This document shows positions 39,401 through 46,112 of a stretch of DNA of 64,000 nucleotides, one piece after another. A program made the position numbers and the translations under genes. Within the stretch, counting starts at the first letter, position 1. Every line of letters begins with the position of its first letter. The notes beneath the pieces were generated by a model, which had not been told where the DNA came from, did no database searches, and was given only the letters and a program-made list of their open reading frames with translations. Origin of the DNA: Rachycentron canadum (taxonomy: Eukaryota > Chordata > Actinopteri > Carangiformes > Rachycentridae); NCBI GenBank assembly GCA_038496675.1, contig CM076669.1, positions 16,036,707 through 16,100,706 of the forward strand, read 5' to 3'.

Positions 39401-42400
39401 TTGGTGAAGCTTGCAGAACGGTTAAGTTACCTGGAGACAGGCCAGCAGCCAGTCACAGGCCAGGGCCTGAGGAACCTTGTCTAAACTACAAACTGGGGCC
39501 TCATCTATCTGTAACACAGAGGAACCAGTGTACAGTCGAGTGCACAGAAGTGACACACATGTGTTACAACATCTGGAAACCAAAGTGTGAAGGATTCAAC
39601 TCATGTAGATTCAGACAAAATAGACTGCTGTGCACCATGAGAAAGAGTAAGTGTAACAGGGATGATTGAGTCAATATTTTCTGGAGGGAAAATAACAAAA
39701 AATTATTCTTGGAAAATATATTTTAAAAAATAAATGGGGAGAGAAACTGGTAAAAAAAATAGAGAAAGAGAAAAGGGTGGTAAATAAACAAAAAATGTCA
39801 TGAGAATTAAGTTGATTAAATTACCTCAAATATGCTCTCAAGTAACATAATGTTGGAACTGCTAGTGCATATTCACACATACGAGAGCATTTTTCAATTT
39901 GATGGAGCTTGTTGCATGTTGTTGACTCACCTCAGTGCAGATTGTTGTTGTAATGAGTTATCTAAAGAGCGAAAATTGTCAACAACAACACAGAGGCTTG
40001 GGAGCGAGTAATGTGCTAAAGTATGTGTCTCAGACAAGATGTGTTTTTCTGGTTATAGATGGAAGGGTTCTTACTTTCTCCATGGCCAAGACTGCGTGCA
40101 AAATGTGATTTGGCCTCTGTCTGGTAGGTGGCACAGGTCGTCCACAAAGGAGGGTTAGTGTTTAACAAATCTTTACACTTTATGTCTCCCAGTCTATCCC
40201 ATGGCCATGAAAATGCTAAGAATGCTAATTTATCTACACTGTTTACAGGATGGTTTAGTCTCATGTCATTTAGTGATCACTAAATGACATGAGATGTGGC
40301 ATTTTCAACTAGTAATGCATAACTTACTTAATTATGTAAGCACAAAGAAATGTGTGGACACATTACAAGCTCTTCACCGTGTGCATGATCACAGTCTCTT
40401 AACCATGAAGTACAGGGTGCATACCTTTCCAACCACAGCTAAAATGTTTCTTTGGTACCAAGCTAACAAAAAAATGCAAGTTTAGCAATGGCAGCAGTAA
40501 GCGCTGGCAGTAATACTGGCTGGGTGCACCAAGCTCTACTTCTCTACAAGTGTCTAACTAGGATGTCTGACTGAGGCATAGGGTCACATAAGGAGGGTGT
40601 GTACCACCATGCAAAGCTGAACAGCATGAAAAATGACAGAGGGATGGTGTCAAAGCTTTGGTCAGGTCAGGTATTTGTCTTTTGCCTGTATAGGGTAGTG
40701 TTTGTAAAGGTGTTTCTGTTAGAGCGACGTGAGCAGTCAGTAGATATACCTGGGAGCCTCCAGCGATGGGGATGACACAGGTAAGCAGATTTCCTATCAC
40801 TGTTTCCAGAGGGACAGACAGGCCATCTACATGGATGGTGTAGATCAAACCCAGACAGTTCTGTTCAATCAAGAGGGAGGAGAGGTGAGACAAGAGTAGT
40901 TCAGAGACTATGGAGTAATGCAGTATAGAAACTGTTGTGTGTCGTACCCTGAACACCTCAGTGTAGTCCAGCCGGGACACCAGAACCAGGCTCTTAGGGG
41001 CAAAGACCTTAGCTGACTGGACAACAGCTGGCTCCTCATCCACTTCATCCACCTCGCTGGGCCCAGCCTTCTGCAACTAAACACAGAGCAGGACACACAA
41101 ACAGCTGCAGTCACAAAAGGCTGAGGTTAACACATTACAACCACAACAGACACCCAGGTTTTAGTCCCCAGTGTAAGTGTCTCCTGGCCATGTGTTCTAG
41201 TTCACAGGTGGGAAGCATTACATGATACTGTAAAGACTGAATTTTATTGCAATAAAACCTGCTCACTGCATTGGTCTTGTGACTTAGAAACCATTGAGGA
41301 ATCACGTTGTTGTTGCCACAGTAACAACATTACACAGCTGAGGTGTGTCTCACCTGCGGGTTGTCCAGACCCTCCCAGAAGGTGAAGCAGGCACAATAGT
41401 GACGCTCTGAGTTGATGTCAGTCAAAACCGCTACAAAGAAGGAGGAAGGCTGCTGCTCAGGAACCAGCTGCCAACCGCTGGGCTGACAGAACTGCAGAGG
41501 AGGAGGAGGAGGAGGAGGAGGAGGCGAAGGGAGAGGATGAAGAGGTGAAAAGGTGATGGTAGCAACGGTGACAGAGAGGAAAAAGAGACGGACACAGACA
41601 GAGAGAGGTAAGTTTACATGTCAACGTGGCAGCCTGGGTGACCTGTCAGACAGATGTGGGTCTTACAGCACCTCAGGGTGATTCATCCGAGGCTGGGCTG
41701 TCATTAACACACCTGAGCAGGTTGTGTAAACTTTCCATCTACTTTAATAAAATGACCAGAGCACTGACTGAATGATGTTAATACATAGGGAATTACATAC
41801 TCTCATTCACACTCCTATTCTAAACTCATTGTATTGTTAAAAATATGTAATTGTCAAATATTTACTTGGCTGATGGAGCAATCAATACTGAATACTAGAA
41901 AGTCAATATTAGTGGTGTTTTTTGTTGAGATATGAAATTTATTGTGTTATGGTAATTATTCACTGGGTCGCCTCACTGACTTGAGCTGAAGTTAGCCTGT
42001 TACTGGTCTTTGTCAACACCTCACACTGGTTGCTTTTATCTTCAGTCAATCCCCACCTGACCTGGCGACAGGCCAATGCCAGGAACTGATTTGAACTGAA
42101 CTGTTACTTTCTGAGTGAATCTCTCCGTGTCATGTGATACGTGTAGCGATTCATCCATCATGCCTGTAGAGAGCCCAAAGTGATGTCCTGAAACTGTTTG
42201 GTTAATTCAATGGACGGAAACTGAAAAAGATATGGTTTCCTATTGTATAAACAATAGGACACAACACAAACAGACAAGACAAACATTTTTGCATTAAAAA
42301 CGACTGAAGAACTAAATGACTTTGTGGCTCTAAGGGTAACTACAGACCACACCCTCTTTTTGTACAGTACAATAAGCAAAGCTGTATAGATGCAAAACAG

Positions 42401-43210
42401 CAAATAAAAACAAAACAAAAAAACAAAAGACAACCAAGAAAAAGAAAAACACCCAAGCATATAAAGGTAAATACTGTGATATAGGCCCACACCTATGCTT
42501 CACAATATTACATGTTATTGTGAAGTGAATGCAGGAAATGGCATCCAGCCATACCTGATCAAATTATTAGGGTCAGTACAAGCACTGATTCTGTTGTAAC
42601 AGACTGGATCATGTGTGACACTACAACTCATGTCCGTAATGTCCGCTTTTTTGAGCACTTCTGTTACAACCACACACCACAGGCAACCATTCAAGTCAAA
42701 TAAACCTTCTAACCTAAATCCCCTAAAGATCCCTCTCCATCAGTTAGACATTAGATTCATTTTGGTTTCTTCCAATCAAAGTCTTTGTATTACCAAGGCT
42801 TACCTCTAGAGCCCCTACACACGGTCATTATCGTATATCACCAAAACCAGCATTCATCCGCTGAGAAATATCTATAATATCTATAATATAATAATAATAT
42901 TTACCCAAATGTTAGATAGCCACGTAGAGGAATCTGAAAGAACCCCCGCACCAAAATACCTCCAATCTAAGACAGAGTGACAAAGGTAACAAGACTTCCT
43001 TTAAGACTAGTATTCTCCGGAAACACTGAGCCCGTCCAGGAATAACGCTCCTCACCCTGACAGGGTTAAGTGTCTTGCTCTACCGCTGAGCTACAAAGGA
43101 ACATGTCAGTGTGTTTTGACTTACCAGCTCTATGCCTTGTGGGAATGGGCTGTCCTCCCAGTCTTTCTCAGGAAACCGCTGGAGAATGCGACCTTGACCT
43201 TCACCCTCCA
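10285..43210 (-). CDS. sbf1: sbf1 (MTMR5): SET-binding factor 1, DENN-GRAM-myotubularin-like pseudophosphatase-PH protein, exons 2-41 of about 41
   Basis: Large cytoplasmic scaffold; in vertebrates it is a DENN-type exchange factor for Rab GTPases and an inactive myotubularin that partners active MTMR2. Forty exons on the minus strand give 5,660 nt, 1,885 residues plus TGA at 10285-10287. Human SBF1 is about 1,868-1,893 residues, so only the first exon (about 18-20 residues) is missing. Every junction keeps frame. Diagnostic stretches include [78 protein letters not shown] and the C-terminus CLSDA. These and the adjacency to ppp6r2 favour SBF1 over SBF2. Exon coordinates are in the domain entries. 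First-intron length is at least 20.8 kb; many 3' introns are only 85-110 bp. Start codon and promoter are outside the window. Confidence 0.95.
10615..10790 (+). repeat. Probable degenerate LINE 3' region in the last sbf1 intron
   Basis: Phrases such as ctggagggagctcagagagg, tagacccagaacacatggag and ctgacctgggagcacgtcagg resemble a common fish non-LTR retrotransposon segment. The copy is diverged and has no open frame. Identification is from recall only. Confidence 0.45.
12369..15250 (-). CDS. sbf1: sbf1 exons: C-terminal half of the myotubularin-like domain with the dead active site
   Basis: Exons in transcript order: 15078-15250, 14741-14917, 14554-14655, 14282-14467, 13078-13204, 12818-12948, 12369-12710. 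The P-loop region reads SLEDGWDVTTQ where active myotubularins have HCSDGWDRT. The catalytic Cys is Leu and the phosphate-binding Arg is Val, so the protein should be a pseudophosphatase like mammalian SBF1. Other blocks: [98 protein letters not shown] and VLRPYTFISNLKVWDFYMEE. Three of these exons have TG-repeat acceptor tracts. The 15078-15250 exon has two in-frame donors 18 nt apart. Confidence 0.95.
12958..12992. repeat. CA microsatellite forming a splice acceptor tract
   Basis: On the sbf1 strand this is a GT/GC repeat that ends in CGCGCGCAG directly before exon 12818-12948. There is no normal C/T-rich tract at this acceptor. Confidence 0.95.
13380..13765 (+). mobile_element. 3' remnant of a non-LTR retrotransposon (LINE)
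   Basis: The + strand translates, with breaks, to the end of a LINE reverse-transcriptase ORF (HPLQDSVVCRAPSA, later HSFLPAAVRLYNQLC). It is followed by a short 3' UTR and the tail cactgtgggataaataaag, typical of Rex1/CR1-type fish LINEs. It is 5' truncated, as expected for retroposition. It lies in sbf1 intron 13205-14281, antisense to the gene. Confidence 0.65.
14020..14095. repeat. AG-rich low-complexity tract
   Basis: Purine-rich GA repeat in the sbf1 intron 13205-14281, followed by an AAT-rich stretch at about 14110-14140. Confidence 0.85.
14471..14492. repeat. CA microsatellite forming a splice acceptor tract
   Basis: Read on the sbf1 strand it is a TG repeat ending in GTGTGCAG before exon 14282-14467. 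Confidence 0.95.
14658..14680. repeat. CA microsatellite forming a splice acceptor tract
   Basis: Read on the sbf1 strand it is a TG repeat ending in GTGTCCAG before exon 14554-14655. Confidence 0.95.
15747..17920 (-). CDS. sbf1: sbf1 exons: GRAM-to-phosphatase linker and N-terminal half of the myotubularin-like domain
   Basis: Exons in transcript order: 17784-17920, 16843-17050, 16564-16760, 16211-16348, 16004-16099, 15747-15821. They read [111 protein letters not shown] and RNTLSGFTSTHM. Exon 16004-16099 (96 nt, reading LRQPKIGALMKQVMGAK) begins and ends in the same phase, so it can be skipped without a frameshift. The shorter human isoform I remember lacks the equivalent segment. Confidence 0.93.
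17175..17312 (-). mobile_element. TTAA-type MITE copy 6 (reverse orientation, partial)
   Basis: The reverse complement reads cctccatgtggtctttgatt and, further on, cagccgtcaggacttctgga. These are the same landmarks as in the four + strand copies at 27137, 33504, 38559 and 50500. Both ends and an internal segment are missing. Confidence 0.75.
18150..18426. repeat. CA repeat and GT repeat in inverted arrangement
   Basis: About 100 bp of CA repeat (18150-18248) is followed, after about 115 bp, by about 62 bp of GT repeat (18364-18426), in sbf1 intron 17921-19970. The arms are complementary and could form a long hairpin. Confidence 0.95.
19185..19520. repeat. Probable dispersed repeat in an sbf1 intron
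   Basis: Begins tttgaaggtgccctgtgggg and includes agtgtagaagaagaagctgc and gctagctagatgtaaacaatg, phrases I associate with a common percomorph interspersed repeat. The ends are not defined. Confidence 0.35.
19971..22107 (-). CDS. sbf1: sbf1 exons encoding the GRAM domain
   Basis: Exons in transcript order: 22034-22107, 20451-20643, 20237-20364, 19971-20146. They read IVQMHIETLDAVHRES, PKLLTPTLLPGEELVMDG, GPPLLPAEGAIFLTTYRLIF, GEQVVTRSFPIASLTKEKR, EGLQLRSCTFQ and MKIAFDEEVASDLAEVF. GRAM domains of myotubularins are PH-like folds involved in phosphoinositide or membrane contact. The 22034-22107 exon has a second possible donor at 21917 that would add a Pro/Ser-rich, stop-free extension, but this would shift the frame downstream. 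Confidence 0.95.
21918..22033 (-). other. sbf1: Alternative donor extension of sbf1 exon 22034-22107 (candidate)
   Basis: Beyond the donor AAAAG|GTAACC the frame stays open for 38 codons (YFYVPLDKDH, then a Pro/Ser-rich stretch) up to a second good donor, CAG|GTACGT, at 21917. Its phase would shift the next exon and meet a stop within about six codons, so the longer form would be truncated. Confidence 0.3.
22202..25948 (-). CDS. sbf1: sbf1 exons encoding the SBF2-type helical domain and its N-terminal linker
   Basis: Exons in transcript order: 25747-25948, 25287-25399, 25016-25165, 24353-24421, 24021-24182, 23662-23927, 22202-22374. They read [131 protein letters not shown] and ESYDTESGFEDAE. 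This domain is specific to SBF1/SBF2 and links DENN to GRAM. A TGGA microsatellite sits 14 nt after the donor of exon 23662-23927. Confidence 0.95.
22620..22812 (+). repeat. Probable retroposon 3' tail
   Basis: Ends ctgcctttaaaaggtgctgcataaataaa, which resembles the shared tails of fish LINE/SINE elements (a small CTTT block, then GTGCT-TATAAATAAA). The body is too diverged to classify. Confidence 0.4.
22845..22985 (-). mobile_element. tRNA-derived SINE fragment
   Basis: Contains gacatgcagtgaagggccgc, then ggttggacttgaactgcag and ccttcatagtatacactctaacc. The minus strand gives a degenerate RNA polymerase III B box (GTTCAAGTCC). This is the familiar fish SINE whose tRNA-like head normally reads GGACTCGAACC in this orientation. 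The A box is degraded. Confidence 0.6.
23538..23647. repeat. TGGA/CAGA tetranucleotide microsatellite
   Basis: More than 25 GGAT-type units with ACAGA interruptions. On the sbf1 strand it begins 14 nt after the donor of exon 23662-23927. Long open frames here (MDGWMD-type) are repeat artefacts. Confidence 0.95.
26075..31194 (-). CDS. sbf1: sbf1 exons encoding the downstream DENN (dDENN) region
   Basis: Exons in transcript order: 31081-31194, 27862-27939, 27000-27113, 26763-26891, 26075-26173. They read LDVIIADLDGGTVTIPEC, VLDPELEVADHAFPP, DKEIRAVFLWLFARLFQGYR, IIRIHPEPVIRFHK, AAFLGQRTLSEDDFLMKVL, FAGFVSERGPPYRATDLFDD and HVKELAEQLFKN. All five exons are multiples of three with phase-0 borders. 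A 3.1 kb intron (27940-31080) splits the block. Confidence 0.95.
27137..27653 (+). mobile_element. TTAA-type MITE copy 1 (near full length)
   Basis: Flanked by TTAA at 27137-27140 and TTAA at 27650-27653. The inner ends are ATGTCCCATA and AATATGGGACCT, an imperfect terminal inverted repeat. At about 510 bp it is the longest copy and has no coding frame. TTAA duplication plus short inverted ends suggests mobilisation by a piggyBac-like transposase; this is an inference. Confidence 0.8.
27940..31080 (-). other. sbf1: sbf1 intron, 3.1 kb, no recognised element
   Basis: AT-rich sequence without a convincing exon, repeat or RNA gene. The longest frames (about 114 codons) have no splice context or family similarity that I recognise. 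Confidence 0.6.
32096..33089 (-). CDS. sbf1: sbf1 exons encoding the central DENN (cDENN) region
   Basis: Exons in transcript order: 32984-33089, 32296-32428, 32096-32204. They read [76 protein letters not shown] and [12 protein letters not shown]. This is the best-conserved DENN core, implicated in Rab binding in DENN proteins generally. Preceded in transcript order by a 7.7 kb intron (33090-40749). Confidence 0.95.
33504..33949 (+). mobile_element. TTAA-type MITE copy 2 (full ends)
   Basis: TTAA at 33504-33507, then AGGTCCTAAAA; it ends AATATGGGATCT followed by TTAA at 33946-33949. It shares the internal landmarks tggtctttgattataaatc and cagccgtcaggacttctgg with copy 1 and is about 70 bp shorter. 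Confidence 0.85.
35792..35821 (-). CDS. sbf1: Candidate 30-nt sbf1 microexon (unproven)
   Basis: On the sbf1 strand GTGCTTGTGTAG precedes and GTACGC follows a 30-nt segment reading PGQEEREERL. The flanking exons (40750-40860 and 32984-33089) meet at a phase-0 junction, so inclusion would insert ten residues between GGSQ and RTITLG without a frameshift. Upstream lie a CT-rich stretch and TGC motifs, as in neuronal microexons regulated by SRRM4. Chance remains a real possibility. Confidence 0.25.
38559..38836 (+). mobile_element. TTAA-type MITE copy 3 (both ends lost)
   Basis: Begins at catgtggtctttgattataa and continues collinear with copies 1 and 2 to atgagatggttttta. Neither TTAA nor inverted end is preserved. 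Confidence 0.8.
38850..38886. repeat. TCTA and TA microsatellite
   Basis: Short TCTA units pass into about 9 TA units at the downstream edge of MITE copy 3. Confidence 0.9.
39030..39115. repeat. GT microsatellite followed by a GA-rich tract
   Basis: About 15 GT units followed by GAGG/GAGA purine-rich sequence, within the sbf1 intron 33090-40749. Confidence 0.9.
40259..40294. repeat. Perfect 36-bp palindrome
   Basis: The half-site TCTCATGTCATTTAGTGA is followed immediately by its exact reverse complement with no spacer. Symmetry stops at 40258/40295. Chance occurrence of a palindrome this long in 64 kb is of the order of one in a million. Confidence 0.95.
40750..43210 (-). CDS. sbf1: sbf1 exons encoding the upstream DENN (uDENN) region
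   Basis: Exons in transcript order: 43125-43210, 41354-41491, 40948-41070, 40750-40860, about residues 19-171 of the full protein. Reads include [61 protein letters not shown] and ETVIGNLLTC. The acidic PSEVDEVDEEP segment between the CACF block and the LVLVSRLD block corresponds to a variable loop in the family. The acceptor of 41354-41491 uses a CCT repeat as its pyrimidine tract. The intron 40861-40947 is 87 nt and stop-free. Confidence 0.95.
41496..41525. repeat. AGG trinucleotide repeat adjacent to an sbf1 acceptor
   Basis: On the sbf1 strand this is a CCT repeat followed by CTGCAG, so it supplies the polypyrimidine tract for exon 41354-41491. Confidence 0.9.
43062..43100 (-). repeat. 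tRNA-like head of a possible SINE
   Basis: The minus strand reads TTTGTAGCTCAGCGGTAGAG, an intact RNA polymerase III A-box-like tRNA 5' end. No B box or tRNA fold follows, so it is a SINE-type fragment rather than a tRNA gene. It lies 25 nt downstream, in transcript direction, of the exon 43125-43210 donor. Confidence 0.45.
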
Positions 43211-43996
43211 CTGCAGACACACAGAGGGACACATACAGAGTTCATTCCTTTTTCATTAACATTGTTTGTTGTCTATTTATTTCTACTGATAAAGTTTTTA
43301 AACCGAATCAGCACAGTGACATTCTTTTTGCTGTTTTATGATTTGTATGTTTTTAAAATGTATGTCCTGTGGCACCATGCCAAACACAATGTTGTTGTTT
43401 TCGGAGAATATTGCAATGTCACCAAGTGGTACAGGTCCTCTGTTAGCTCTGTGACCTGATGTTGTTTTAGGCCTCGGTTTGGTTTTCCAGATAAGAAATG
43501 AGAATGCGTGCAGCGAGAAGGCAAATCTGAATATTGCAGTAAACAAAGCCACCGTAATCTCTAATCTGAAGGTGTGTATTTGAAAAATATTTGGAGCTAT
43601 AATCACAGAGTTATCTATCTTCAGCACATTTTTGGAATGAATTACTTTAGCAAAGAAAAAAATAACAACTTGATGTTTTGATCATATCCATATTTCAAGT
43701 AATTAACTTATATATTGCATAAGGTAAACTACACATTAACTACTACTTTGGTTCCAACTATGAACTGATCAACGTGCACCTGCCTCAGTTTCATTTATGT
43801 GCTGCAGAGCCTGACAGATACATATTTGAGGTGTGCATGTGAAGTTCAACAACAAAAACATTAACGCAACAAAAATTTGGTTTCTTCTGGTGTCAAAAAA
43901 AACCAACATGGAGCTTCAATGCTTCAAAACAGCAGTTGACAAATCAATGGGCGATGTCACTCTGGGATGAAAGTCCATGAATATAGTGAAAGGTAT

Positions 43997-43998
<2 letters not shown>

Positions 43999-44088
<90 letters not shown>
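43999..44088. repeat. Long GT microsatellite
   Basis: An uninterrupted run of about 44 GT units, the longest pure dinucleotide tract in the window. The valine/cysteine open frame over it is an artefact. Confidence 0.98.
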
Positions 44089-44089
<1 letters not shown>

Positions 44090-45705
44090 TTCACAAGTAT
44101 CAAGGATTTTAGTTATTTCAATAATAAAGACTTTTAATTTATTAGGTCTGCAGCATGTAAAACACTGTAGCAGTCATGTTTACAATGCTATAATATTATA
44201 TATTAGTTTACCATTATACACGTGTGGGTACGTGTGTCACTACAATGTATAGAGGATATCAACAGATTTGCATTTGCATTTCTATCTCTATGGTTTCAGA
44301 CAGAAACATATAACCACAGAGAGACTAGTGACATGATGTAGTCACATGGTCACGTCATGTTAATATGGCCATGAATGCTACTGGGGAGAAAGGTATATGA
44401 TGTAATAACAGATCACGTCAATATGGTTGGAATTGTCTTGAATATATTTTTTTCCCAAACATCTGCATCAACACAAGAGATGAAAGACCAGATCATCAAC
44501 TTCTCAGTGAGACTTGTTGTCAGTCACCGCCTCTGTAATGAGCGCAATGCAGATGCAATATGGCTGCAGGGTTGTGACATGGTTGGTCATGTGACTGCCC
44601 CAAGCCTTGAGAACCAACCTCTCCCACTGTCTTACTGACTGTGTCACAAATAAATGTAATATGGAGTTTGTCAATTTGTTTTTCTATTACTGACACTTGT
44701 TGGTATTTCGTCATTGTCATTATCTTTACCAATGTAGCTGCACATAGTGTAAATCAGCTGATGGTTGTGTGTGGTTTGTATTGTCATTGTCAGGTTAGTT
44801 GTTTAATATCTGCCTGTTAAACACTAGTGATGTGTTCAAGTGCTGTTGCTGTTTGGCTGGTTAATGAGGCCATTTTCACTGCTGGCCAGGACCAGACTCA
44901 TCACAGCAGCACAATGACATGACAAATGCCGTCTTATGTAACCAACACAAGCCCCTTTCAGCTTAGTCTCATCTGAAGCCCTGCAGGTTGCTCATTGGTA
45001 GCATTCATCTGCACAGAGAACACACTTTATTCTCCCAACACAAATGATGCAAAACATGAAAAAAGCATAAAACAGTAAAGTCCTTTATTCAGTGAGATAA
45101 AAAAAGGGAGACGTTTTCACCAGCATTAAGACTAAACCTGGATGTTTTGTACGAAATTCTGCCTCAGAGAAAAAAAAACAGAGTCTGTGGGCCTTTACCA
45201 AGGGAACTAGAACAGAAGCACAGACACACAGTGATGATACACAAACAGAAAGTAGGCCAGCTCCCAAAACACACAGTGAAAGACTAAAGTCATCCCCTCT
45301 CCCCAGTGAACTAGGGGTATGTGGACACTTGTGAGAGTGGTGCTCTGGGATCAAGTTGTCAGGAAGGAGGTTCGTTTACTTTTACTTTGGAGACAATGGC
45401 CTCCTGAGCTGCGCTACAGTGAATAAGAGATGAAAGGTTTGTTGTTTTACATCAGGAGGTTTTGAGGATGTTTCTAGAACTTGGTTTTGGGTTTGCTATT
45501 TCAAAATTTAAAAAAAAAATTCAGATCATTTCCTTCTAGCATGTTGTCACTGCTATTCATCATTCATTTGTGAGGTTTACTGCTTTGCAGGAGGTGAATC
45601 CTATTTTATTTTTGCTCTATTTAGAAGAGAGATTTGTTTGTTGAATGCTGGTGCAAAGTTTGAGGACTGGTAGAAAGGTTGACATTGTTCACAGTTAAAA
45701 CAATA

Positions 45706-46112
45706 TTAAAGGTCCATATCTTTTGATGGTCCACGTCTTCTCTGAATTTAAAGCATGTCTAGTTTCTATATACATGTAGACAACCTGTATTCAGAAACTG
45801 AGCCTTAAAAGCAGCCATCAGGACTTCGCCAGCACAACAAAGCAGTCACCGCCCTGAGCCACGCCCTATCCAACCTTGGATTTGGTGTTTACTTGAAATA
45901 TGCTATATTTTTAGTGGATCACACAGAAAAGAGTCAGACAGACTGACAGCTGACCTGTTGTTGCTGGAGCTCCAGAGCAAAGCCTTTTTATAGTTTGGTC
46001 AAGACCTGTTTTATATGTAAAGTGCCTTGAGGTGACTCTGTTATGATTTGGTGCTATATAAATAAAATAAATTGGAATTTGAGAGAGGAAATGTAAAATA
46101 TAGGACCTTTAA
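45706..46112 (+). mobile_element. TTAA-type MITE copy 4 with a nested retroposon tail
   Basis: TTAA at 45706-45709 followed by AGGTCCATAT; it ends AATATAGGACCT followed by TTAA at 46109-46112. Internal sequence is collinear with copies 1-3, except for an insertion of about 95 bp at 45985-46079. Confidence 0.85.
45985..46079 (+). mobile_element. Retroposon 3' tail nested inside MITE copy 4
   Basis: Reads taaagtgccttgaggtgact and gtgctatataaataaaataa, the standard 3' tail shared by many fish LINEs and SINEs. It interrupts the phrase that reads agcctgagagagg in copy 1. Confidence 0.7.

Larger units (their letters stand above)
33090..40749 (-). other. sbf1: sbf1 intron, 7.7 kb
   Basis: Splits the uDENN and cDENN exons. 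It contains MITE copies 2 and 3, a TCTA/TA microsatellite near 38850-38886, a GT/GA microsatellite at 39030-39115, the 36-bp palindrome at 40259-40294 and the candidate microexon at 35792-35821. The rest showed nothing recognisable. Confidence 0.75.

Noticed and set aside
39394..39669. 91-codon Cys-rich + strand frame
   Set aside because: It looks superficially like a small secreted protein, but there is no signal peptide, splice context or known spacing of cysteines.
40558..41076. 172-codon minus-strand frame taken as a single exon
   Set aside because: It is two sbf1 exons plus the stop-free intron between them; flanking splice sites and family alignment show the intron.
43977..44252. Open frame with a long Cys-Val run
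   Set aside because: It is a direct translation of the GT microsatellite.
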